Of a stretch of 20,866 nucleotides of DNA, positions 7,119 to 14,895 are shown piece after piece. This DNA is from Bacteroidota bacterium (GTDB lineage: Bacteria > Bacteroidota > Ignavibacteria > Ignavibacteriales > Melioribacteraceae), in the NCBI GenBank assembly GCA_023447335.1, contig JAEXOD010000087.1:1-20866 (forward strand), given 5' to 3'. Every line of letters starts with the position of its first letter. The first letter of the stretch is position 1. The position numbers were made by a program, and so were the translations under genes. The notes under the pieces were generated by a model. The model had not been told where the DNA came from and did no database searches. It saw nothing but the letters and a program-made list of their open reading frames with translations.

Positions 7119-9017
7119 CTATTTTTTAAAGTTATCAAAAATACTTGTGATATTAAATCCGGGCATTTTATAATCCTTCGGTAGATAGTTATCCGGAATA
7201 GTGGTTTTATTTCCGTCTCGTACTGCAGAATAATGTGGAGACATAATTTCAACTCCGGCTTCATTAAATTTATTCTGGATATTTTTATGCAAATCCGAAT
7301 AAATTTTTGCCATTTGATTTGGCTTTTGAGTATATGCATTTATTTCGTAGCTAACGTAAAAATCTTCCAAACTTGTCTGTAATACAAACGGAATCGGATC
7401 AGTTAAAATATCCGGAGTATCTATTGCTGCATCAATCAATAACTTATGTACTTGTTCCCATGGCACATCATAGCCTATAGTTACAGTCGTATGTAAAATA
7501 AGTCCTTTATCTACAGATGTACTATAATTTATTATGTGACTCCCCAAAATCATAGAATTTGGTATTGTAATATTAACGTTTTTCGTTGTTTTAATTCGCG
7601 TAACAAGTAAAGATTTTTCAACAACATCCCCCGTTGTTTCCGCAATTTTAACTCTATCCCCTATCTTAAAAGGATTCATGTATGTAATTACTACTCCCGC
7701 AACAATATTACTTATCGCTGACGATGATCCTAAAGAAAACAATATACCTAAAAACACTGAAAATCCTTGGAATACTGGTGATTCACTTCCGGGTAAATAA
7801 GGAAATATTACAATCGCTCCAAATATAACAAATAAAAAACGAACTATTTTATAAGTCGGCTCAGCCCACTCAGGTAAAAAATTCGTAAACGTAATTGATT
7901 TTTTACCAATTTCATCAAATACAAACTTTAATATCTTATTAACGTAATGTATAAAAACAACTATCACAGCAATTGTAAAGATATTTGGTAGATAATTAAT
8001 AAACTCGTTAAAAACTTTTTTGGCAGGGTCTAATATATAGGATAATAATTTTTCTGTCCAACCTGAAGTATAATCAAAATTACTAAAAACAAATGCAGCC
8101 AATATGTATGAGGAAATAAATATAAAGACGTTTCTTAAAATTCGCTCGGAAAATGCCGTTATTTCAATAAGTCGCTGTTCCGAAAAAAATTGAATGTTTT
8201 TAATATTCACCGATTTAACAATAGACGATTTCCACTCGTCAATTTTTTCTTTCATTAAATTAAAAAATGCATTAATTAGCTTTATTATAGAAAAATATAA
8301 TGCAAACGCAAAAACAATGTAAAATATCGATTTTAGATATATTCTAACATCAAAATCTTTGGTATATGTAAACAGTGATAAACTGATTGTGATAAAATAG
8401 AACAAAATTACGAGAGTAATACATAACCTAAACAGCCTAAATATAACCTTTACAATCCCTGTTATTATTTCGGGGTTAAGAATTGTTTTATTTTTAAATT
8501 TTAGAGTATAATTAAACTTTGTAGAATCAAAAAAATTATAGATTTTGCCAAAAACATATTTTATTCCCCATAGCAATAAAAAAGATGCAAATATTATTCC
8601 CGCAAATTTAAATAATGAAACCAGAGTATTTTTAATAGAGTATTTTTCAATAGATTTGTTAAGTGCTATCTTAATCTTATTTTTATATCTTTCAGCCAAC
8701 AAATTCATATTACTATTAGTACCAAGCGTATCAACGGGAGATACAGATAGTATTATTAAATCATCATATACCAATGAAACAAAAACTCCGTCATCAACTA
8801 ATTTTATTGAATCGGAATTAGCGGATAAGTCTAGAAGTTGAATTAAATTGTTTGAAATCTGTTCTGCACGCTTGCTTGGATTTAATGAACCTAAAGCTTT
8901 ACTAACCGTAAATAAAGTATCGTTATCCAAAACAACCGGATAAACTCCGCTATTAGGTTGAGAAAATAAGGTTGTTTGAAAAGTAAAAAAAAGTGCAAAC
9001 AACAAAAGCTTTTTCAA
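7119..9017 (-). CDS. MscS-family mechanosensitive ion channel, large form, TTG start
   Basis: The product is 632 residues, about twice the length of E. coli MscS (286), so of the large MscS/MscM type. A signal peptide (MKKLLLFALFFTFQTTLFSQ) leads into a periplasmic segment of about 90 residues. Then come several membrane helices near residues 115-140, 190-215, 228-250, 295-315, 345-365 and 395-415. The pore helix and beta domain follow: GILFSLGSSSAISNIVAG, then NPFKIGDRV and IPNSMILGSHIINYS. It opens under membrane tension to release solutes on osmotic downshock. The start codon is TTG at 9017, with a strong AGGGGGA ribosome site; no ATG suits, and the signal peptide begins exactly there. It lies 8 bp after the J-domain gene, so they are co-transcribed. 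The C-terminal cytosolic domain is complete. Confidence 0.93.
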   Translation of the reverse strand: MKKLLLFALFFTFQTTLFSQPNSGVYPVVLDNDTLFTVSKALGSLNPSKRAEQISNNLIQLLDLSANSDSIKLVDDGVFVSLVYDDLIILSVSPVDTLGTNSNMNLLAERYKNKIKIALNKSIEKYSIKNTLVSLFKFAGIIFASFLLLWGIKYVFGKIYNFFDSTKFNYTLKFKNKTILNPEIITGIVKVIFRLFRLCITLVILFYFITISLSLFTYTKDFDVRIYLKSIFYIVFAFALYFSIIKLINAFFNLMKEKIDEWKSSIVKSVNIKNIQFFSEQRLIEITAFSERILRNVFIFISSYILAAFVFSNFDYTSGWTEKLLSYILDPAKKVFNEFINYLPNIFTIAVIVVFIHYVNKILKFVFDEIGKKSITFTNFLPEWAEPTYKIVRFLFVIFGAIVIFPYLPGSESPVFQGFSVFLGILFSLGSSSAISNIVAGVVITYMNPFKIGDRVKIAETTGDVVEKSLLVTRIKTTKNVNITIPNSMILGSHIINYSTSVDKGLILHTTVTIGYDVPWEQVHKLLIDAAIDTPDILTDPIPFVLQTSLEDFYVSYEINAYTQKPNQMAKIYSDLHKNIQNKFNEAGVEIMSPHYSAVRDGNKTTIPDNYLPKDYKMPGFNITSIFDNFKK

Positions 9018-9025
9018 ATTTCCCC

Positions 9026-10024
9026 CTAAAGATTATATTTTTCTTTTAACCAAGAATAAGCTGCGTTTATTTCCTTTGTTTTTCTTTCTGCCAACTCAAT
9101 AATTTCTTCCCCCATTTTATTAACTTTATCGGGGTGATATTTTGCAATTGCCCTTAAATACTGCTCTCTAATTTCAGCTTTGGTTATTTTACCTTTTAAG
9201 CCAAGTACTTTACCATAAAATCTTGCTTTTTCCTCTTCACTTGCGTTTGAAGGGTCAAATTCTTCATTATCTGTACGTTTCTTGTTTTCGGTTCTTTCGT
9301 ATTTATATTCGTATTTTTCTTGTCTTTCGTAACGTTCGTATTTAGAATCGTTTGATGAACTTTTTCTTTTATTCTGCCCATAATAATATCTACCTACTAC
9401 CGTTTTAACTCCTTGATACAACGGTGACGATATTTCTCCGATTTCGTTTAAGTAGTCTAACATTAAAAGGTTTAAAAAATACCAATCTGTACCTTTAATA
9501 GCCGAAGCATAATCAATTAAATGTTTTATTACTTTTGGTTCGGGGAAATTTGTTCTTAGCTTTTTAACTTTATTGTCATCCACAATAGGAGACATATAGT
9601 CAAAAACAAACGATAACCATTTTTGGTCCGGAGCATGTAAAATAACGCCGTATAAAAGTAAAAAATCACTATAAACATTAAAAGGAGTATATTCACCTAC
9701 TAGTAGTTTTGAATAACTAATACATTGTAATTTACCGTATATTGTAAATATAAACTCGTTTAATGTTTGCTCGGTATCAAGTTCAAACCATTTTATAAAA
9801 ACGGTATTAACGGCATTATACAAAAATACATTCTTAAACTCTATTGTTGAGCGAAAGTTATGTATAAGATAAGAGCGGGAAAAATCGTTCATACCGTTGT
9901 TAACCGTACCGATTGCAGCCCAAATTTGGTTGTATATTTCGTCATAAATATAATAGGCTTTTTCGTATTTACCTATTCCTGCCAAATGGTCGGCAACATC
10001 TCGCAGTTTTGTTATATCACCCAT
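9026..10024 (-). CDS. J-domain protein with C-terminal DnaJ domain
   Basis: The product is 332 residues with no signal peptide. Residues 1-215 are an alpha-helical region I do not recognise. Residues about 218-260 are a very charged, Tyr/Arg/Lys/Glu-rich linker (KYERYERQEKYEYKYER). Residues 265-332 form a J-domain with the HPD motif at 297-299 and a KTKEINAAYSWLKEKY helix IV. J-domains stimulate the ATPase of DnaK-type Hsp70 and deliver clients to it. The C-terminal position and missing Gly/Phe and zinc regions make it a class C co-chaperone, like DjlA in layout. The gene immediately precedes the MscS channel gene, suggesting an envelope-related client (inference). The Shine-Dalgarno sequence is weak; the gap to the SpmAB gene upstream is 67 bp, so readthrough is possible. 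Confidence 0.88.
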   Translation of the reverse strand: MGDITKLRDVADHLAGIGKYEKAYYIYDEIYNQIWAAIGTVNNGMNDFSRSYLIHNFRSTIEFKNVFLYNAVNTVFIKWFELDTEQTLNEFIFTIYGKLQCISYSKLLVGEYTPFNVYSDFLLLYGVILHAPDQKWLSFVFDYMSPIVDDNKVKKLRTNFPEPKVIKHLIDYASAIKGTDWYFLNLLMLDYLNEIGEISSPLYQGVKTVVGRYYYGQNKRKSSSNDSKYERYERQEKYEYKYERTENKKRTDNEEFDPSNASEEEKARFYGKVLGLKGKITKAEIREQYLRAIAKYHPDKVNKMGEEIIELAERKTKEINAAYSWLKEKYNL

Positions 10025-10091
10025 TAATGTTTATCTTTATTTATTAACTTTTTAATGTACTAAAAATTATATAAAAATAAAACAGAAAAAG

Positions 10092-11684
10092 TTATAAAGC
10101 AAAAAGTATTCGCACAATAAATATCGCAGCAATAAAACCAGATAGATCGGAAAGCAACCCGGCTGCTAAAGCATATCTTGTTTTTTTTATATTAACGGCT
10201 CCAAAATAAACAGCCAAAACAAAAAATGTAGTTTCGGTACTACCGAACATGGTTGCAGCCAATATACCTATAAAGGAATCTGCTCCGTATGTTTTCATTA
10301 TTTCCGCTAATATTCCCAAAGAACCGCTTCCCGAAAGAGGTCGCATTAAAGCCATAGGAACAACTTCGGGGGGCATCCCAATTAATGTTGTTACAGGTTT
10401 TAGAATATAAATTAAAACATCCATAGCACCCCCTGTCCTAAAAATACCGATTGCAACTAAAATAGCTACTAAGTAAGGAATAATTGTAACGGCTATTTTG
10501 AAACCTTCTTTTGCTCCTTCAACAAATGTTTCATATACTTTTACTTTTTTAATTAATCCGATAATTACAAAAGTTCCTATTAAAGCCGGAATTGCAAGAA
10601 TAGAAACAACTTGAATAATCGTTTTAAATACTTCGCCATTTACATAGGCAGTCAAAAAACCGATAGCTCCCCAATAATATAGTTGATACAATAAAATAAG
10701 AACTGACGCAAATAGTACAAAGTTTTTATATCCTTTTTTTAGGCGTAAAAAAACATCGCTTATTGAAGTCGGAAAATTTTGAAAAAGTTTTACTAAAAAT
10801 ACCCCTGCCAATGTAGCGCAAAAAGAACCAAACATTGTCGTACCTATTATAATTGCCGGTTGGCTACTTCCCATTGCTGCCCTTAAAGCAATAGCTGTTG
10901 CCGGCATTAATGCAAAACTTGCCGTATTTAATACTAAGAACATACACATTGCGTCTGTAGCAGTATCTTTCTTATCGTTTAAGGTATTAAGCTCTTCCAT
11001 AGCTTTTATTCCGAAAGGCGTTGCTGCATTACCTAATCCTAAAAATGTTGCCGAAAGATTCATAATAATTGCCCCTACGGCAGGATGATCTGAAGGCACA
11101 TTCGGAAATAAATATTTCATAATCGGTTTTGCCACTAAAGATAAATTTTTTATCAAACCGCTTTCTTCTGCTATCTTCATTATTCCTAACCAAAGAGCCA
11201 TAATTCCGATTAAACCTAAAACAATTTCAACGGCAGTATTAGCAAAGTTTAATGCAGAAGAGGTAATTTCTTTCATTTTAACAAATGTAACTTTTTCGGG
11301 AGTTAACACTCCAATATACTTTCTTTCAGAAACTTGTTTTTCAATTAGTAACCTAATATTTATATCGTTCTCTTTTCCGCTTGATGCTGCAATTACTTGT
11401 AATGATTTTGGTAATTCAGAATTACTTTCAACTAATAGTGCTTGTTTCTTTTTTAGCTTGTTTAAATTAGTTTTTATAATTAGCTTAATATCGTTGTAAA
11501 TTATATCTTCATACTTTTGATTGTAGTCTTTTCTATTTACAAGAATATTGTAATTTCCCTCATGTTCGATTATCTCACATCTTAAATTTTTATTATATTT
11601 TCCTGTATAATTATCATTTAAATCAACAAAAAGCGCTGCTCCTATTCCCATTACTATCAAAAACAACCAAACATAATTAAGCAT
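10092..11684 (-). CDS. SpmA-SpmB fusion (nucleoside-recognition/Gate domain membrane protein) with soluble insert
   Basis: The product is 530 residues of a membrane protein combining the two spore-maturation proteins SpmA and SpmB, which are separate in Bacillus. The SpmA half shows an N-terminal helix (1-20), AVEIVLGLIGIMALWLGIMKIAE (from ~151) and GNAATPFGIKAMEEL. The SpmB half (from ~330) shows MPPEVVPMALMRPLSGSGSLG and the GSTETTFFVLAVYFG signature. Fused versions occur in non-sporulating Bacteroidota, where the function is unknown; in Bacillus the pair affects spore-core dehydration. Residues about 21-140 are an extra hydrophilic segment between the first two helices, absent from the usual ~410-residue fusion as I recall it. 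AAGGATGA precedes the ATG. A matching promoter lies at 11707-11737. Confidence 0.88.
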   Translation of the reverse strand: MLNYVWLFLIVMGIGAALFVDLNDNYTGKYNKNLRCEIIEHEGNYNILVNRKDYNQKYEDIIYNDIKLIIKTNLNKLKKKQALLVESNSELPKSLQVIAASSGKENDINIRLLIEKQVSERKYIGVLTPEKVTFVKMKEITSSALNFANTAVEIVLGLIGIMALWLGIMKIAEESGLIKNLSLVAKPIMKYLFPNVPSDHPAVGAIIMNLSATFLGLGNAATPFGIKAMEELNTLNDKKDTATDAMCMFLVLNTASFALMPATAIALRAAMGSSQPAIIIGTTMFGSFCATLAGVFLVKLFQNFPTSISDVFLRLKKGYKNFVLFASVLILLYQLYYWGAIGFLTAYVNGEVFKTIIQVVSILAIPALIGTFVIIGLIKKVKVYETFVEGAKEGFKIAVTIIPYLVAILVAIGIFRTGGAMDVLIYILKPVTTLIGMPPEVVPMALMRPLSGSGSLGILAEIMKTYGADSFIGILAATMFGSTETTFFVLAVYFGAVNIKKTRYALAAGLLSDLSGFIAAIFIVRILFAL

Positions 11685-11706
11685 TAATCATCCTTATCTA
11701 TTTATA

Positions 11707-11737
11707 CAAAATTACGGTTAATAATATTTTTATTCAA
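11707..11737 (-). promoter_or_regulatory. Promoter of the SpmA-SpmB fusion gene (TTG-N20-TAATTTTG)
   Basis: On the minus strand TTG (11735-11737) is followed by 20 bases and TAATTTTG (11707-11714), a full -33/-7 match. The start codon lies about 22 bases downstream. Confidence 0.65.
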
Positions 11738-11789
11738 TAAAAAACTTTTTTTATCATTTATTTGTTAATTAAGTAAAACGGAGAATATA

Positions 11790-11993
11790 ATGGAAAAGAA
11801 TGTTGGCGGTATTGATAAAATAATCAGAATAGTTTTAGGAGCTGCAATTATTATTGCAGGAATAGTATTTAACAGTTGGTGGGGATTAGTCGGTCTCATC
11901 CCTTTAGCAACAGGTTTTTTAGGTAGATGCGGTTTATATTGTCCGCTTAGTATAAATACTTGCAAAATTGACCCAAACAATAAAGAGAAATAG
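11790..11993 (+). CDS. DUF2892 (YgaP-like) small inner-membrane protein
   Basis: The product is 67 residues. The N-terminal EKNVGGIDKIIRIVLG motif followed by two hydrophobic helices (about 14-27 and 31-45) and a GFLGRCGLYCPLSINTC tail is the standard DUF2892 pattern. The tail has three cysteines (47, 51, 58). In E. coli YgaP the same membrane segment is fused to a rhodanese domain; stand-alone versions are common next to sulfur or redox genes but have no proven function. No such neighbours are present here. A CGGAG ribosome site precedes the ATG. It is divergent from the SpmA-SpmB gene and monocistronic; the two hairpins downstream lack T-runs. Confidence 0.88.
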   Translation: MEKNVGGIDKIIRIVLGAAIIIAGIVFNSWWGLVGLIPLATGFLGRCGLYCPLSINTCKIDPNNKEK

Positions 11994-12005
11994 TATATAA
12001 TATTT

Positions 12006-12035
12006 AATTGCCACTATCTGAAGATAGCGGTAATT
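12006..12035. repeat. Hairpin 1 (AATTGCCACTATC stem)
   Basis: The arms AATTGCC-A-CTATC and GATAG-C-GGTAATT surround a TGAA loop: 12 pairs with one A-C mismatch and one G-T pair. No T-run follows, so it is not a standard intrinsic terminator, though it could protect the 3' end of the DUF2892 transcript. Confidence 0.75.
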
Positions 12036-12086
12036 GAAGAATATTAATTTATTATCGCAACTATTATTTTTTCCTCTATATTAATT

Positions 12087-12108
12087 ACCACTATTTTCAA
12101 ATAGTGGT
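12087..12108. repeat. Hairpin 2 (ACCACTATTT stem)
   Basis: A perfect 10-bp inverted repeat, ACCACTATTT / AAATAGTGGT, is separated by two bases. The left arm, with the AATT before it, matches that of hairpin 1 (AATTRCCACTAT). The two lie 77 bp apart, like a small REP-type pair. Confidence 0.8.
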
Positions 12109-12190
12109 TGGGGAATAATTATAATTTATCTTACAAAAAACAATAATTACTAATTTTAAGAAAATTTAACTAAAGTATTGTTTTGATATA

Positions 12191-12547
12191 ACATTTAACA
12201 TTTTTATAAGCCGTTATAATAAGAATTATAATGAATAGGAACTCAAGACTCCGAACTTATTCAACCTTTAACCTTCAACATTTAACATTTTTCTAAGCCG
12301 TTGTAATAAGGATGATAATAAATAGGAACTCAAGACTCCGAACTTATTCAACCTTTAACCTTCAACATTTAACATTTTTCTGAGCCGTTATAATAAGGAT
12401 GATAATGAATAGGAACTCAAGATTCGGAACTTATTCAACCTTTAACCTTCAACATTTAACATTTTTCTGAGCCGTTATTATAAGGATGATAGTGAATAGA
12501 AACTCAAGATTCGGAACTTATTCAACCTTTAACCTTTAACATTTAAC
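12191..12547. repeat. Tandem array of four 87-bp repeats plus partial fifth
   Basis: Units start at 12191, 12278, 12365 and 12452; a partial fifth starts at 12539. The period is exactly 87 bp each time. Neighbouring units differ at 4-5 positions (about 94-95% identical). All units share CTCAAGA, GAACTTATTCAACC and AGCCGTT. Part of each unit consists of five degenerate heptamers related to CATTCAA/CATTTAA (for example 12258-12292), the same family as beside serC. There is no conserved/variable alternation, so it is not a CRISPR array. All other frames are broken by stops; a short frame beginning at the ATG/ATA/GTG in each unit is treated as a finding. The array lies between two converging genes. 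Confidence 0.95.
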
Positions 12548-12585
12548 AATATTTTTAGTGGTTATTTCACTCAACCTTATAATTT

Positions 12586-13716
12586 TTACTCAAGTTTTTT
12601 TCTAAATCCTTTTATACTTAAGGTTAAGATCCCTATTCCCATAATTGTTAATATCAACAGCTCTTTCCATAATTCGGCAAAGCCTATCCCTTTTAATACA
12701 ATGCCTCTTATAATAGTCATAAAATATCTTAAAGGAATTATATAAGTAACAGTTCTTATAACTACCGGCATGTTTTCAATAGGGAAAGAAAATCCCGATA
12801 AAAATACCATCGGCATCATTAAACCAAAAATGGATAACATCATTGCCTGCTGCTGTGTTTTCGAAAAAATGGAGATAAATAAACCTAACCCTAATAAGTT
12901 TAGCATAAAAATGCTTGAGCATATAAATAAAAATACAATGCTACCTCTAACCGGAATATCAAAAACAACACGCATCGCTGTAAGTACTATAATTATAGAT
13001 ACAAATCCTAACAAAGCAAACGGCACTAACTTACCTATAATCATTTGATAAGGTTTTATGGGAGATACTATTAATTGTTCTAAAGTTCCTATTTCCTTTT
13101 CTTTAACTATTGCTAAAGAAGTTAATAAAAGAGTTACAATCATCAACAACAGACCAACAATACCCGGCACCATAAAATTTCGTGTTTTTAGTTCGGGATT
13201 ATACCAAACCCTTACTTCCGATTCCATTTGCGGTAATATTTCAATCTTAACCCCTTTTTTATTAAGATATTCAATATTTAAATTATTGACATAATTAACC
13301 ATTACAGATTGTAAGTAGCCCCCTGCTATACCGGATTTATTTCCGTCTGAGCCGTCAAAAATGGCTTGCACATTTATCGGTCTATTCAAATTTTTATTTT
13401 TACTAAAATCTGTCGGAATTACAATTGCTACAAGTGCTTTATTTTTTTCAATTTTATCTGTCAATTCATCGTAATTATTAACATAATCAACTATTTCAAA
13501 ATAACCCGATTTTTCAAAATTTCGAATAAACTCTCTTGAATCGTTACTATTATCTTTATCAAATACAATAGTACTTATCGAATTAACATCCATATTGGCA
13601 GCATACCCTAAAAATATTAACTGTATTACCGGAGCCACCAATATTATTACAAACATTTTAGGATCTCTTGCAAATTGTAAAAATTCTTTTTTTATAAAAA
13701 CTAATACCGTATTCAT
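12586..13716 (-). CDS. ABC-2 type exporter permease (YbhR-like), second of pair
   Basis: The product is 376 residues with typical ABC-2 export permease topology. One N-terminal helix (about 20-40: MFVIILVAPVIQLIFLGYAA) is followed by a large extracytoplasmic domain (about 45-180, with TIVFDKDNS near the start) and then five helices from about residue 180 to 370. The cytoplasmic KEKEIGTLEQLIVSPI coupling helix near 205-220 contacts the ATPase. It forms the membrane channel with the preceding permease, to which it is clearly paralogous. It is the last gene of the exporter operon, 42 bp after that permease. The ribosome site is weak (GGAT). No clear terminator follows; the 87-bp array starts 39 bp beyond the stop. 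Confidence 0.92.
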   Translation of the reverse strand: MNTVLVFIKKEFLQFARDPKMFVIILVAPVIQLIFLGYAANMDVNSISTIVFDKDNSNDSREFIRNFEKSGYFEIVDYVNNYDELTDKIEKNKALVAIVIPTDFSKNKNLNRPINVQAIFDGSDGNKSGIAGGYLQSVMVNYVNNLNIEYLNKKGVKIEILPQMESEVRVWYNPELKTRNFMVPGIVGLLLMIVTLLLTSLAIVKEKEIGTLEQLIVSPIKPYQMIIGKLVPFALLGFVSIIIVLTAMRVVFDIPVRGSIVFLFICSSIFMLNLLGLGLFISIFSKTQQQAMMLSIFGLMMPMVFLSGFSFPIENMPVVIRTVTYIIPLRYFMTIIRGIVLKGIGFAELWKELLILTIMGIGILTLSIKGFRKKLE

Positions 13717-13758
13717 TATATTTAATCCAAATTTAATTTATGTTTAGTATAAATTAAC

Positions 13759-14895
13759 TCACGCAATTTTATTTTTCCTATAATTTAGAATAGCTGCCAT
13801 TCCCATAAATACTACAAAAAACAATAGTAAATAAATCAACTGCATATAAAAAGCACTTAAACCTACCCCCTTTAATATAATTCCCCTTAAGGCTATAATA
13901 TAAAATTTAACGGGAGTTATATTTGTTAATATTTGAACTAACGTTGGCATGCTATCTATTGGGAAAATAAACCCCGATAATATTACTGCCGGAAGCATAG
14001 ATACAAAAGTAGCCATTGTAAATGCAAGTTGTTGCGTTTCGGCAATTACAGATATGAATATACCTATACTTAATGATGCCATTAAAAAAATTATTGTTGA
14101 TAATAGTAATAACAAATAACTTCCGTTTACCGTTACATCAAAAAATATGTATCCGGCAATAAGCACAAAAATTGCATTAAAAAGAGCTAAAATAAAATAC
14201 GGCAATGATTTACCAACCAATAACTCAACTATACGAATAGAAGAAACATTTATCTGTTCAATTGTTCCTCTTTCTTTTTCTCTTACCAACGAAAGAGATA
14301 CACTAATAATTGCGGTTATTACTAAAATTAAACCTATTAAACCGGGAATTAAGAATTTTGAAGATTTCTGTTCGGGATTAAACCAAAATTTCGGTTCATA
14401 TTTAAAGTTGGAATTAACCTTCACACCGGTTTTGTTTAATATTTCTAAGTTAATTTTATTATTAAATGTTTGAATTCCTGATGTAAAATAGTTTTTAACG
14501 CTTTGAGCCGTATTTCCGTCTACACCGTCAATTAAAACTTGTATTTTTATCGGATTTTTTTTATTAATAATATCAGCTTCAAAATTATTTGGAATAATAA
14601 CAACCGCCTGAGCAATCTTTTCGTCGAGCAAGTATTTAATTTCACTATCCTTGCTAATGTAACCTACCAAGTCAAAATATTCGGAATTTACTGTCTCATC
14701 AATTAAATTTCTACTAAATTCCGAGTTGTCTTTATCAAATATTACAGTTCTAACATGGTGTACGTCAAAATCAACGGCATAACCAAATATTATCAATAAA
14801 AAAGCAGGAAATCCCAACAAGATACCTAACATTTTTTTATCTCTTAATATCTGTTTAATCTCCTTTTTTGTTACAGCTAATAATCTACTTAACAT
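13759..14895 (-). CDS. ABC-2 type exporter permease (YbhS-like), first of pair
   Basis: The product is 378 residues. Layout is as in the second permease: helix one (LGILLGFPAFLLIIFGYAVDF), a large external domain containing TVIFDKDNSEF and KYEPKFWFNP, then five C-terminal helices, with the EKERGTIEQINVSSI coupling segment. I chose the ATG at 14895 because AAGGAG lies 7 bases before it; a start at 14937 would add 14 residues but overlap the ATPase gene by 53 bp. With this start the genes overlap by 11 bp, which suggests translational coupling. The two permeases probably form a heterodimer driven by the two upstream ATPases. Substrate unknown; E. coli relatives export antibiotics and other small molecules. 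Confidence 0.92.
   Translation of the reverse strand: MLSRLLAVTKKEIKQILRDKKMLGILLGFPAFLLIIFGYAVDFDVHHVRTVIFDKDNSEFSRNLIDETVNSEYFDLVGYISKDSEIKYLLDEKIAQAVVIIPNNFEADIINKKNPIKIQVLIDGVDGNTAQSVKNYFTSGIQTFNNKINLEILNKTGVKVNSNFKYEPKFWFNPEQKSSKFLIPGLIGLILVITAIISVSLSLVREKERGTIEQINVSSIRIVELLVGKSLPYFILALFNAIFVLIAGYIFFDVTVNGSYLLLLLSTIIFLMASLSIGIFISVIAETQQLAFTMATFVSMLPAVILSGFIFPIDSMPTLVQILTNITPVKFYIIALRGIILKGVGLSAFYMQLIYLLLFFVVFMGMAAILNYRKNKIA

Larger units (their letters stand above)
11994..12190. other. Non-coding spacer with two related hairpins
   Basis: No gene is visible. The only structure is a pair of similar palindromes at 12006-12035 and 12087-12108, described separately. The rest is A/T-rich sequence without repeats. 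Confidence 0.7.

Noticed and set aside
12006..12108. Intrinsic terminators for the DUF2892 gene
   Set aside because: Neither hairpin is followed by a T-run on either strand, so they are listed as repeats.
12191..12547. CRISPR array
   Set aside because: Whole 87-bp units are conserved; there are no short repeats with distinct spacers, and no cas genes lie nearby.
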